Position numbers and translations under genes: made by a program. A stretch of DNA of 17,466 bases. Origin: Actinomycetes bacterium (GTDB taxonomy: Bacteria > Actinomycetota > Actinomycetes > Actinomycetales > Microbacteriaceae). Each line of letters begins with the position of its first letter. Position 1 is the first letter of the stretch. Where the stretch lies: assembly GCA_023450335.1 (NCBI GenBank), contig JAEXHA010000106.1, forward strand, positions 1-17,466, given 5' to 3'. The notes below the pieces were generated by a model that made no database searches, was not told the origin of the DNA, and saw nothing but the letters and a program-made list of their open reading frames with translations. Shown piece after piece: positions 6,938-13,702 of this stretch.

Positions 6938-7990
6938 TCAACGCGGGGCGAGAGTGCGGCAGGTCCACGCGGTGAAGCGTTCGAGAGGTCCGCGGCCCCA
7001 CAGCAGCGCCCACGCCGTGCAGGCGATGAGCGTCACGATCGTGAAGGGCCAGAACGGGTCAAGCGCACGGATGCCGTTCAGGTCCCCCGGATCACCGAGC
7101 ACCGCCGTGGCGATCACGGCCCATGCCACGAGCTGACCCACGTATGCGGTCAGCGGCATGGAGCCCACCGCACGCAGCGGCAGGGCCACCCAGCGCACGG
7201 GCGTGCGACACAGCAGCTGGCAGGCGGCGATGGTGGCCAGGGCGAAGCCGCCCGAGCCGATCATTTCGAGCAGCCCTCCGGAATGCGGACCGCTGGCCCA
7301 CACCTGGGCGAGATAGGGATCCGCGGGCGCCGCGAACGTGGCATCCACGGCGGCCGCCAGCAGCGCGAGCGCCGCCCCCGCCAGCAGCAGCGACCACTGC
7401 GTGTCGGGGCGGCGCAGATCCGACCGGCCCGCGGCCAGCCCCGCCACGAGGAACGCCGCCCAGAGCGTGAACGGATAGTGCCAGCCGACGGCGAGCGCGA
7501 TCGTGCCGCCGATCTCGCCGTCCCACAGGGGCAGCGCGCTCAGCACAGGCTGCACCCACGGCATGATCACCGCGATGGCGCCGGCGATGATCCACAGCGC
7601 GCGAGCGCGCAGGTGCACCAGCGGCAGGGCGATCAGGAACAGCACGGCATAGGCGGGGAGGATCACGAACACCGGCACTCCGGTGAGGATCAGCACGATC
7701 CCGAACACCCACAGCAGCAGGGCACGCACGGCGATGCGGCGGCGGGCCGTCGCCAGCCCGGTACGGCGCGGGCGCGCGCCGCCGGTGACGAGCGCGATCG
7801 ACACACCCGCGAGCACGGCGAACAGAATCGACGAGCGCCCGTTGGCCAGGTCGATCCATGTGCCGGGGTCGGTGAGGACCAACGCCGGAAGCACCAGAAG
7901 GTGCGCGGCGAACATGCCCAGCACCGCGAGCCCGCGCGCCAGATCGACGCCCTGCAGCCGGTCGGGGCCGCTCAGTGCGCGACCGAGCAT
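6938..7990 (-). CDS. DUF418 / acyltransferase-like polytopic membrane protein
   Basis: 350 aa with about ten hydrophobic segments. The start, RLQGVDLARGLAVLGMFAAHL, matches the N-terminal DUF1624/heparan-alpha-glucosaminide N-acetyltransferase-like family. The C-terminus, PLRAVGSMPLTAYVGQLV...WPFTIVTLIACTAWALLWGRGPLERF, matches DUF418. Such proteins are membrane-bound and may transfer acyl groups to cell-surface molecules, but the substrate is unknown. The ATG at 7990 overlaps the stop of a 16-aa micro-ORF as TGATG, and no other ATG, GTG or TTG lies between it and an in-frame upstream stop, so translation probably depends on re-initiation. It sits between argF and argH, a place where other actinobacteria often carry argR and argG. 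Nothing shows that it takes part in arginine metabolism. Confidence 0.85.
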   Translation of the reverse strand: MLGRALSGPDRLQGVDLARGLAVLGMFAAHLLVLPALVLTDPGTWIDLANGRSSILFAVLAGVSIALVTGGARPRRTGLATARRRIAVRALLLWVFGIVLILTGVPVFVILPAYAVLFLIALPLVHLRARALWIIAGAIAVIMPWVQPVLSALPLWDGEIGGTIALAVGWHYPFTLWAAFLVAGLAAGRSDLRRPDTQWSLLLAGAALALLAAAVDATFAAPADPYLAQVWASGPHSGGLLEMIGSGGFALATIAACQLLCRTPVRWVALPLRAVGSMPLTAYVGQLVAWAVIATAVLGDPGDLNGIRALDPFWPFTIVTLIACTAWALLWGRGPLERFTAWTCRTLAPR

Positions 7991-8040
7991 CAGCGGCTCA
8001 CCACGGCGTCGGCGGGGACCCGGCGCACGACGTCGACCAT
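7990..8040 (-). CDS. 16-aa leaderless micro-ORF coupled to the DUF418-type gene
   Basis: An ATG at 8040 opens MVDVVRRVPADAVVSR, ending in TGA at 7992-7990 whose last A is the first base of the next gene's ATG (TGATG). TAGACT lies 7 nt before this ATG, so the transcript would start at the micro-ORF and the membrane protein would be translated by ribosomes terminating there. The peptide shows no run of one amino acid that would suggest attenuation; its role is probably to load ribosomes. Small size makes the call tentative. Confidence 0.45.
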   Translation of the reverse strand: MVDVVRRVPADAVVSR

Positions 8041-8047
8041 GTCACGC

Positions 8048-8053
8048 AGTCTA
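8048..8053 (-). promoter_or_regulatory. Probable -10 element for the micro-ORF / DUF418-type gene
   Basis: TAGACT-N7-ATG on the minus strand. A perfect 10-bp palindrome, CGCGATCGCG, lies at 8059-8068 in the -10/-35 spacer and could be an operator, but such words arise easily in GC-rich DNA. The argF stop is 42 nt further upstream. Confidence 0.5.
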
Positions 8054-8095
8054 GGGGCCGCGATCGCGATTCACCGATGGGCGGGTGAGCCCGGC

Positions 8096-9019
8096 TCACT
8101 GCTGCCGCAGCAGCCACACCAGCAGCGCCTTCTGCGCGTGCAGGCGGTTCTCGGCCTCGTCCCAGACCACTGACTGCGGCCCGTCGATGACCTCGGCGTC
8201 CACCTCGTACCCGCGGTCGGCGGGCAGGCAGTGGATGAAGATGGCGTCTTCGGCAGCTTGCGCCATGATCTCGGTGGTCACCTTGTACCCGCCGAGGTCG
8301 CGCAGACGCTGTGCCTTCTCCTCCTCCTTGCCCATCGACACCCACGTGTCGGTCACGACGACGTCGGCGCCGGCGGCGGCCTCGTTCGGGTCGGTGTACA
8401 GGGTCACCGACCCGCCTGTGGACTGCGCGATGCGGTCGGCATCGGCGACGACGTCCTCGCGCGGTGCGTACGCGGCCGGCGACGCGACCCGCACGTGCAT
8501 GCCCGCGGTGACGCACGCGAGCACGTACGAGTGGCCCATGTTGCAGCGTCCGTCACCGAAGAACGCGAGGGTGAGGCCCTTCAGGTCTCCCTTGTGCTCG
8601 CGGATGGTCAGCAGGTCGGCCAGCAGCTGGCAGGGGTGGAAGTCGTCCGACAGCGCGTTGACCACCGGAACGGTGGTGCCCGCAGCCATCTGCTCGAGGC
8701 CCGCCTGCGCGTAGGTGCGCCAGACGATCGCGGCCACCTGACGCTCGAGCACGCGCGCGGTGTCGGCCGGGGTCTCCTTGCCGCCGAGCTGGCTGTTGGC
8801 CGTCGAGATGATCAGCGGCGAACCGCCCAGGTCGGCGATGCCGACGGCGAACGAGACGCGGGTGCGGGTGGACGACTTGTCGAAGATCACCGCGACCGTC
8901 TGCGGGCCCTCGAGGGGCTTGAGCTTCCAGCGATCCTTCTTCAGCGCGAGGGCGAGGTCGAGGATCTCGCCCTGCTCGGCGGTGGTCAGGTCGTCGTCGC
9001 GCAGCAGGTGGCGGGTCAT
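8096..9019 (-). CDS. argF: Ornithine carbamoyltransferase
   Basis: 307 aa, the usual length of the anabolic enzyme that makes citrulline from ornithine and carbamoyl phosphate. The carbamoyl-phosphate motif SSTRTR is at 49-54, with the second site HPCQ at 128-131, the ornithine-binding DTWVSMG at 224-230 and the C-terminal HCLP at 263-266. All key residues are intact. Its ATG overlaps the argD stop in an ATGA quartet, so it is translationally coupled as the last gene of argCJBDF. No argR follows it; the next gene has its own promoter. No clear intrinsic terminator was found in 8054-8095. Confidence 0.97.
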   Translation of the reverse strand: MTRHLLRDDDLTTAEQGEILDLALALKKDRWKLKPLEGPQTVAVIFDKSSTRTRVSFAVGIADLGGSPLIISTANSQLGGKETPADTARVLERQVAAIVWRTYAQAGLEQMAAGTTVPVVNALSDDFHPCQLLADLLTIREHKGDLKGLTLAFFGDGRCNMGHSYVLACVTAGMHVRVASPAAYAPREDVVADADRIAQSTGGSVTLYTDPNEAAAGADVVVTDTWVSMGKEEEKAQRLRDLGGYKVTTEIMAQAAEDAIFIHCLPADRGYEVDAEVIDGPQSVVWDEAENRLHAQKALLVWLLRQQ

Positions 9020-10269
9020 GCGGGCTCCTGGGTCGTGGTCGTGTCGAGCATGAGCGCATCCTGGACGGTGTGCAGGGCGCGGCCGAACTTGTCTTGGAAC
9101 TCATCGATCTCGACGTCGCCGATGGTCAGCGGCGGCGCGATGCGGATCGTCGAATCGTTCGCGGCGTTGACGATCAGCCCGTGCTGCTGCGCCGCGGCGA
9201 CGACGGCACCGGCGACGGGATGCCGGAGTGCGACGCCGATCAGCAGGCCCATGCCCCGGCATCCCTCGACCAGGTCGGAGCCGATCGCCGCGACGGCCTC
9301 GCGGACCTGCGCGCCGCGCGTGGCGGCGGCGGTGACCAGGTCGGCGCGCTCGATCTCTTCGAGCACGGCGCCGGCCACGGCGGTGGCCAGGGCGTTGCCG
9401 CCGAAGGTCGAGCCGTGCGTGCCGGGGTAGAACAGCTCGCTCGCCGCGCCGAAGGTGATCAGCGCCCCGATCGGGAATCCGTTGCCGATGCCCTTGGCGA
9501 CGGTGATCGCGTCGGGGGTGATGCCGGCGTGCTGGAAGGCGAACCAGGCGCCGGTGCGCGCAGCGCCGGTCTGGATCTCGTCGATGATCAGCAGCGCGCC
9601 GTGGCGCCGGGTGATCTCGCGCGCCGCCTGCAGGTAGCCCTCGGGCAGTTCGAGCACTCCGGCCTCGCCCTTGATGGGCTCGACGAACAGCGCGGCGACG
9701 CGGTCGTCCATGGCCTGCTCGAGAGCCTCGACGGTCGAGTCGATGAACTCGACGCCCGGCACCATCGGCTCGAACGGTTGCCGCATGGCCGTCTTGCCGG
9801 TCAGCGCCAGGGTGCCCATCGTCCGGCCGTGGAAGGCGCCGGTGAGGGCCAGGATGCGCGGGCGGCCGGGCCGCCCCTCCCCCGCCTGGCCGTGCAGCCG
9901 CGCGAGCTTGAAGGCGGCTTCGTTGGCCTCGGCACCGGAGTTGCCGAAGTACACCCTGCCGGCGTCTCCGGTGCCGGCGAGGCGCTTGAGTCGGGCGGCG
10001 AGGGCCAGCTGCGGCGGCGTGGCGAAGTAGTTCGACACGTGCGCGAGCGTGGCCGCCTGGGTGGCGACGGCCTCGACGAACACGGGGTGGGCGTGACCGA
10101 GCGAGACGACCGCGATGCCCGCCAGGAAGTCGAGGTAGCGGGTGTCGTTCTCATCCCAGAGGTAGGCGCCCTCGCCGCGGGTCAGCATCGCGTAACGGTC
10201 ACCCGCGTTGCGCACCAGATCCCGCGTTGCGTCGTTTCTCCAGTCCTCTGCCGGCTGTCCCGCGCTCAC
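9016..10269 (-). CDS. argD: Acetylornithine aminotransferase
   Basis: 417 aa, a class-III PLP-dependent aminotransferase that converts N-acetylglutamate semialdehyde and glutamate to N-acetylornithine and 2-oxoglutarate. Visible features: FGNSGAEANEAAFKLAR at 108-124 (PLP phosphate site), GAFHGRTMGTLALTGK at 144-159, the cofactor-holding IIDEIQTG at 228-235 and the Schiff-base lysine K259 in TVAKGIGNGFPIGA. The frame is open much further upstream, but that region is antisense or off-frame to argB. The GTG at 10269 is chosen because it overlaps the argB stop as GTGA and leads directly into the conserved RDLVRNAGDRYAML start. Confidence 0.96.
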   Translation of the reverse strand: MSAGQPAEDWRNDATRDLVRNAGDRYAMLTRGEGAYLWDENDTRYLDFLAGIAVVSLGHAHPVFVEAVATQAATLAHVSNYFATPPQLALAARLKRLAGTGDAGRVYFGNSGAEANEAAFKLARLHGQAGEGRPGRPRILALTGAFHGRTMGTLALTGKTAMRQPFEPMVPGVEFIDSTVEALEQAMDDRVAALFVEPIKGEAGVLELPEGYLQAAREITRRHGALLIIDEIQTGAARTGAWFAFQHAGITPDAITVAKGIGNGFPIGALITFGAASELFYPGTHGSTFGGNALATAVAGAVLEEIERADLVTAAATRGAQVREAVAAIGSDLVEGCRGMGLLIGVALRHPVAGAVVAAAQQHGLIVNAANDSTIRIAPPLTIGDVEIDEFQDKFGRALHTVQDALMLDTTTTQEPA

Positions 10270-11168
10270 GCTGCCACCACTTCCGTTCCGATTCCCTGTG
10301 CTGTGAAGATCTCCACCAGCAGCGAGTGCGGCTGGCGGCCGTCGATGATGGCGGCCGTGTCGACGCCGCCGTCGACCGCGTCGAGGCATGCCTGCATCTT
10401 CGGGATCATTCCCGATTCCAGCTGCGGCAGCAGCGTCCGCAGCTCGGCCGCGGTCAGATGCGAGACGAGCGAGTCGCGGTTGGGCCAGTCGGCGTACAGC
10501 CCCGGCACGTCGGTCAGCACGACGAGCTTCGTGGCGTTCAAAGCCACCGCCAGGGCCGCCGCCGCGGCATCCGCGTTCACGTTCAATGACTGCCCGGGAT
10601 TGTCGAGGTCGGGCGCGATGGATGACACCACCGGGATGCGCCCCGCCGCGAGCTGGTCGAGGACCGGTTGCGGGTCGACCTCGACGACGTCGCCCACGTT
10701 GCCCAGGTCGTGCTCGGCCCCGTCGATGACGACGCCGCGACGGCGGCCGCCGAACAGCCCGGCATCCTCGCCCGACAGTCCCGCCGCGAGGGGGCCGTAC
10801 GCGTTGATGCCTGCGACCAGCTGCGGATTGATCTGCCCGGTCAGCACCATGCGCACGACGCTGATGGCCTCGGTGCTGGTGACGCGGTAACCGCCCTTGA
10901 ACTCGCTGGGGATCGAGAGCCGGTCGAGCATCTGCGAGATCTGCGGACCGCCACCGTGCACGACGACCGGCCGCACCCCGACGAAGCGCAGATAGGCGAT
11001 GTCCTGCGCGAAGGCCCGCTGCAGCTCGGCCGACACCATGGCGTTGCCGCCGTACTTGATGACGACGATCTGGTCGCGGAACCGCTGCAGCCACGGCAGC
11101 GATTCGATGAGCACCGCGGCTTTCTCGGCGGCCTGCTCGGGCGTGGTCAGCTGGATGTTGTCACTCAT
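10266..11168 (-). CDS. argB: Acetylglutamate kinase
   Basis: 300 aa, an amino-acid kinase family member that phosphorylates N-acetylglutamate with ATP. KYGGNAM begins at K38, and HGGGPQI at 71-77 forms the substrate-binding glycine-rich loop; NADAAAAALAVAL and the C-terminal IIDGRQPHSLLVEIF are also typical. The first ~30 residues (EQAAEKAAVLIESLPWLQRF) form the N-terminal helix found in hexameric, arginine-inhibited enzymes, so end-product inhibition by arginine is likely (inference from family knowledge). The ATG overlaps the argJ stop as ATGA, and the stop overlaps argD as GTGA. Confidence 0.97.
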   Translation of the reverse strand: MSDNIQLTTPEQAAEKAAVLIESLPWLQRFRDQIVVIKYGGNAMVSAELQRAFAQDIAYLRFVGVRPVVVHGGGPQISQMLDRLSIPSEFKGGYRVTSTEAISVVRMVLTGQINPQLVAGINAYGPLAAGLSGEDAGLFGGRRRGVVIDGAEHDLGNVGDVVEVDPQPVLDQLAAGRIPVVSSIAPDLDNPGQSLNVNADAAAAALAVALNATKLVVLTDVPGLYADWPNRDSLVSHLTAAELRTLLPQLESGMIPKMQACLDAVDGGVDTAAIIDGRQPHSLLVEIFTAQGIGTEVVAA

Positions 11169-12322
11169 GAGGAGTACGCGCTGTTCTCGTGGACGTAGTC
11201 GTGCGTGAGGTCGTTGGTGAGGATGGTGGCCGCCGCGTCACCGACCTTGAGGTCGATGAGGATGCCGGTGGCGCGCGGGGTCAGGTCGACCTCCTCGCGC
11301 GGGCGATCGGGCCCTCCCCCGGTGCATACCCGGACGCCGTTGAACCACACATCGACGTCGTACGGGTCGAACGCCGCGTCGGTGGTGCCGATGGCGGCGA
11401 GCACGCGGCCCCAGTTCGGGTCGTTGCCGAAGATCGCCGCCTTGAAGAGGTTGTTGCGTGCCACTGAGCGCCCGACTGCGACCGCGTCGTCCTCGGATGC
11501 CGCGTTGACGACCTCGATGCGGATGTCGTGGCTGGCACCCTCGGCATCGGCCTGCAGCTGTTCGGCCAGGTCGCCGCACACCTCGGTCAGTGCGGCGGCG
11601 AACCGGTCGGGATCGGGGCGGATGCCGGTGGCCCCACTGGCCAGCAGGGTGACCTGGTCGTTGGTCGACATGCACCCGTCGGAATCGAGCCGGTCGAACG
11701 TGACCCGGGTGGCCTGGCGCAGGGCGGTGTCGGCCTCTGCCGGCGTGATCTCGGCGTCGGTGGTGATCACCACGAGCATCGTCGCCAGACCCGGCGCGAG
11801 CATGCCGGCGCCCTTGGCCATGCCGCCGATCGTCCACCCGTCGCGGGTGATCACGGCGCGCTTGGGCGTGGTGTCGGTGGTCATGATGGCTTCGGAGGCC
11901 GCTTCTCCGCCGTCGGGGGCGAGCTGCGCGATGGCCTCCTCGGTACCGGCGAGCACCTTGGCGCGGAACGCCTCGTCGCCGGTGCCGATCAGGCCGGTGG
12001 AGCACACGAGGATGTCACCGGCGCTGACCTCGAGAAGCTCTGCTGCGCGCTCGGCGGTCTGGTGGGTGGTCTGGAAGCCGAAGCTGCCGGTGAAGCAGTT
12101 CGCGCCGCCCGAGTTGAGCACGACCGCCTCGACGACGCCGTCGGTGATCGCCTGCTGCGACCACAGGATCGGATTCGCCTTGGCGCGGTTGCTCGTGAAC
12201 ACCGCGGCGCCGCTCTTGTGCGGCCCGCGATTGACAACGACCGCGACGTCCTTGTTGCCGGTGGACTTCAGTCCCGCGGCGACGCCGGCCGCCTCGAATC
12301 CCTGGGCTGCGGTGACGCTCAC
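11165..12322 (-). CDS. argJ: Bifunctional ornithine acetyltransferase / N-acetylglutamate synthase
   Basis: 385 aa. ArgJ moves the acetyl group from acetylornithine to glutamate, closing the acetyl cycle; bifunctional forms can also use acetyl-CoA. The precursor self-cleaves into two chains before a threonine nucleophile. The conserved site is visible as MAKGAGMLAPGLATMLVVIT, with the predicted cut between A180 and T181. Other conserved parts are NSGGANCFTG (70-79), STGLIG (108-113) and the end DLTHDYVHENSAYSS. The GTG at 12322, overlapping the argC stop as GTGA, is the correct start; the open frame continues upstream only because it is off-frame to argC. Whether this copy is mono- or bifunctional cannot be told from sequence alone. 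Confidence 0.96.
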   Translation of the reverse strand: MSVTAAQGFEAAGVAAGLKSTGNKDVAVVVNRGPHKSGAAVFTSNRAKANPILWSQQAITDGVVEAVVLNSGGANCFTGSFGFQTTHQTAERAAELLEVSAGDILVCSTGLIGTGDEAFRAKVLAGTEEAIAQLAPDGGEAASEAIMTTDTTPKRAVITRDGWTIGGMAKGAGMLAPGLATMLVVITTDAEITPAEADTALRQATRVTFDRLDSDGCMSTNDQVTLLASGATGIRPDPDRFAAALTEVCGDLAEQLQADAEGASHDIRIEVVNAASEDDAVAVGRSVARNNLFKAAIFGNDPNWGRVLAAIGTTDAAFDPYDVDVWFNGVRVCTGGGPDRPREEVDLTPRATGILIDLKVGDAAATILTNDLTHDYVHENSAYSS

Positions 12323-13470
12323 GGCGCGACTCCGTTCACGGTCAGGCCGGCGGTCTCGTCGAGGCCGAGGGCGATGTTCATGGATTGGATGGCGGCACCG
12401 GCGGTGCCCTTGGCGAGGTTGTCGACGGCGGTGACGACCACGACGCGATTCGCAGCGCGGTCGACGGCCAGGCCCATCAGGGCGGTGTTGGCGCCGACGA
12501 CGTCGGCGGTGCGGGGGAAATGGCCCTCGGGCAGCAGCTGCACGAAGGTCTCGTCGCCATAGGCGTCCTGCCAGGCCGCGCGGATCTGGGCGTCGGTGAC
12601 CCCGGGCGCAATCGGCGCCGTGCTGGTGGCGAGGATGCCGCGGGCCATGGGAACCAGCACGGGCGTGAAGCTGATGCGGACGTCGGCGCCACCGGCATCC
12701 ACCGGCCCCGCCGCTGCGCCGTGACGAACTGCGGAGTCTCGCGCAAACGTCGGATCGACATCGGCAGGCGATCCGAAGTTCGTCACATTCTCCGTACTTC
12801 GTGCCGTGGCGAGCGCCTGCTGGATCTCGGGGATGTGCCGGTGGGTGCCCCCGACGGCGTACGGGTTGGCGGTGCCGAGGATCTCGGATGCCAGCAGGTT
12901 GGGCTTGAGCGCCTTGCCGGCGCCGGAGGGCCCGACAGCCAGAACGCTCACGATGTCGCTGGGGTCGATGACGCCGGCGGCGACGCCCGGAGCGAGACTG
13001 AGACTGACGGTGGAGGCGTTGCAGCCGGGGGCGGCGATGCGGGTCGCGCCGGCGAGATTCTCGCGCTGCTTGCGACCGTTCACGAGGAGTTCGGGCACGC
13101 CGTACTCCCACGGCTCGTGGAAGTGGCCGCCGTAGAACTGCGCCCAGGCCTGGTCGGAGGTGAGCCGATGATCGGCACCGGCGTCGATGACCAGCGGAGT
13201 GTCGCCGAGTGCGTCGGTGTACTGCCCGGACTGGCCGTGCGGCAGCGCGAGGAAGACGATGTCGTGCCCGGCGAGGATCTCAGGCGTCGTGTCCTGCAGG
13301 GTGAGATGGCGCAGCGACCGCAGGTGCGGCTGGTGGTCGATGAGCGGCTGCCCCGCGTTGGAGTGCGCGGTGACGGTGCGGATCTCGATGTCGGGGTGAG
13401 CGGCGAGCAGGCGCAGGATCTCGCCGCCCGCATAGCCGGAAGCGCCGGAGACGGCGACCGAATAGGTCAT
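12319..13470 (-). CDS. argC: N-acetyl-gamma-glutamyl-phosphate reductase, with an in-frame insertion
   Basis: 383 aa; the usual length is about 345. It reduces N-acetylglutamyl phosphate to the semialdehyde using NADPH. The Rossmann start is VAVSGASGYAGGEILRLL (5-22), the catalytic cysteine is C150 in AAPGCNAS, and the catalytic histidine lies in GGTHRHIPEI (207-216). The extra length is concentrated between IQQALATA (about 223) and DVRISFTPVLVPM (about 263), where roughly 36 residues are inserted. Of these, 22 (V229-H250) are encoded by a 66-bp element with matching inverted ends. The frame is kept and all catalytic residues remain, so the enzyme is probably active. The ATG at 13470 has TAAGGT 6 nt upstream, which can be read either as a -10 or as an AAGG ribosome-binding site. 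First gene of argCJBDF, and preceded by a candidate arginine leader. Confidence 0.95.
   Translation of the reverse strand: MTYSVAVSGASGYAGGEILRLLAAHPDIEIRTVTAHSNAGQPLIDHQPHLRSLRHLTLQDTTPEILAGHDIVFLALPHGQSGQYTDALGDTPLVIDAGADHRLTSDQAWAQFYGGHFHEPWEYGVPELLVNGRKQRENLAGATRIAAPGCNASTVSLSLAPGVAAGVIDPSDIVSVLAVGPSGAGKALKPNLLASEILGTANPYAVGGTHRHIPEIQQALATARSTENVTNFGSPADVDPTFARDSAVRHGAAAGPVDAGGADVRISFTPVLVPMARGILATSTAPIAPGVTDAQIRAAWQDAYGDETFVQLLPEGHFPRTADVVGANTALMGLAVDRAANRVVVVTAVDNLAKGTAGAAIQSMNIALGLDETAGLTVNGVAP
12721..12786. repeat. 66-bp palindromic element inserted in frame in argC
   Basis: The two ends are perfect 10-bp inverted repeats: GTGACGAACT at 12721-12730 and AGTTCGTCAC at 12777-12786, extending to 14 of 15 matching. 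A nested 7-bp inverted repeat, CGGATCG at 12751-12757 and CGATCCG at 12769-12775, gives a second hairpin. Its length is exactly 22 codons. Because the arms are complementary, the two ends read in the argC frame as VTNF and AVRH. It looks less GC-rich than the flanking argC. No second copy was seen in this window. Confidence 0.6.
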
Positions 13471-13476
13471 GATTCA

Positions 13477-13482
13477 ACCTTA
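13477..13482 (-). promoter_or_regulatory. TAAGGT before argC: -10 element or ribosome-binding site
   Basis: The minus strand reads AATAAGGTTGAATC followed by the argC ATG. TAAGGT at 6 nt fits the leaderless -10 pattern, but AAGG at 7 nt also fits a Shine-Dalgarno sequence. If argC is read from the upstream leader promoter, the SD reading applies; both may be used. No -35 was seen. Confidence 0.45.
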
Positions 13483-13507
13483 TTGTCTGAGGAACGGGGG
13501 CCGGGAA

Positions 13508-13570
13508 CGGCGACACCGGGGCTCGACCCGCCGGGCGGCAGGGAGCGTGCGGGGTCGCCTAGAGTCGGCG
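13508..13570 (-). promoter_or_regulatory. Candidate attenuator: three mutually exclusive helices after the Arg-rich leader
   Basis: In the RNA between the leader ORF and argC, three short stems compete. Stem 1 pairs CGCC (13567-13570) with GGCG (13556-13559), across the leader stop codon. Stem 2 pairs CGACCC (13552-13557) with GGGTCG (13524-13529). Stem 3 pairs CGGCG (13529-13533) with CGCCG (13508-13512). Stem 2 shares bases with stem 1 and interleaves with stem 3, as in a classical 1:2, 2:3, 3:4 attenuator. No U-tract follows stem 3, so the outcome may be Rho-dependent or translational. Short GC stems occur by chance, so this needs conservation support. Confidence 0.35.
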
Positions 13571-13636
13571 GCCGCGGTTCAGACGTCGGCGCGCGCGGAA
13601 GACCGTCGAAACGGTGAGGTTCGCGGCCGAAGGCAT
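13559..13636 (-). CDS. Candidate arginine-rich leader peptide upstream of argC (25 aa)
   Basis: An ATG at 13636 opens a 25-codon ORF ending in TAG at 13561-13559, 88 nt before argC. The N-terminal half is MPSAANLTVSTVF; the C-terminal half, RARRRLNRGRRL, has 7 Arg in 11 residues (14, 16, 17, 18, 21, 23, 24), using CGC, CGT and the rarer CGA twice. TATCGT lies exactly 6 nt before the ATG and TTGCGG 18 bp further up, so a leaderless transcript would begin at this ORF. Position, size and composition fit a ribosome-stalling leader for the arginine genes, analogous to trp or ilv leaders. Against: off-frame GC-rich DNA often encodes Arg-rich peptides. No homologue could be checked. Confidence 0.5.
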   Translation of the reverse strand: MPSAANLTVSTVFRARRRLNRGRRL

Positions 13637-13642
13637 GCCGCG

Positions 13643-13672
13643 ACGATAGCGCCGCCCGCCCTCCGACCGCAA
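13643..13672 (-). promoter_or_regulatory. Promoter of the arginine leader / argCJBDF
   Basis: -10 TATCGT at 13643-13648, 18-bp spacer, -35-like TTGCGG at 13667-13672 (minus strand). The -10 lies 6 nt before the leader ATG. This is the only promoter in the window where I see an acceptable -35. It sits in the gap between the epimerase gene and argC, and no ARG-box-like palindrome was recognised around it. Confidence 0.5.
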
Positions 13673-13702
13673 ATCGACGCCGAGCACGTATCGGCCGCGT
13701 CG

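Noticed and set aside
5437..6975. 512-codon plus-strand frame opposite argH
   Set aside because: A mirror of argH codon bias, without recognisable motifs and with no sensible promoter or start.
8059..8068. CGCGATCGCG palindrome as a defined operator
   Set aside because: A 10-bp palindrome made of common GC-rich words is expected by chance; kept only as a note with the promoter.
10270..11094. Apparent 275-residue N-terminal extension of ArgD
   Set aside because: The extension is argB read in another frame. The GTGA overlap at 10266-10269 and the family's usual length fix the start at 10269.
9070..12562. Long plus-strand frames opposite argD, argB and argJ
   Set aside because: Antisense shadows of conserved enzymes; composition is that of reversed coding DNA.
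13471..13702. ARG-box (ArgR operator) before argC
   Set aside because: No pair of ARG-box-like palindromes was found; TTGAATCATG alone is too short and lies at the start codon.
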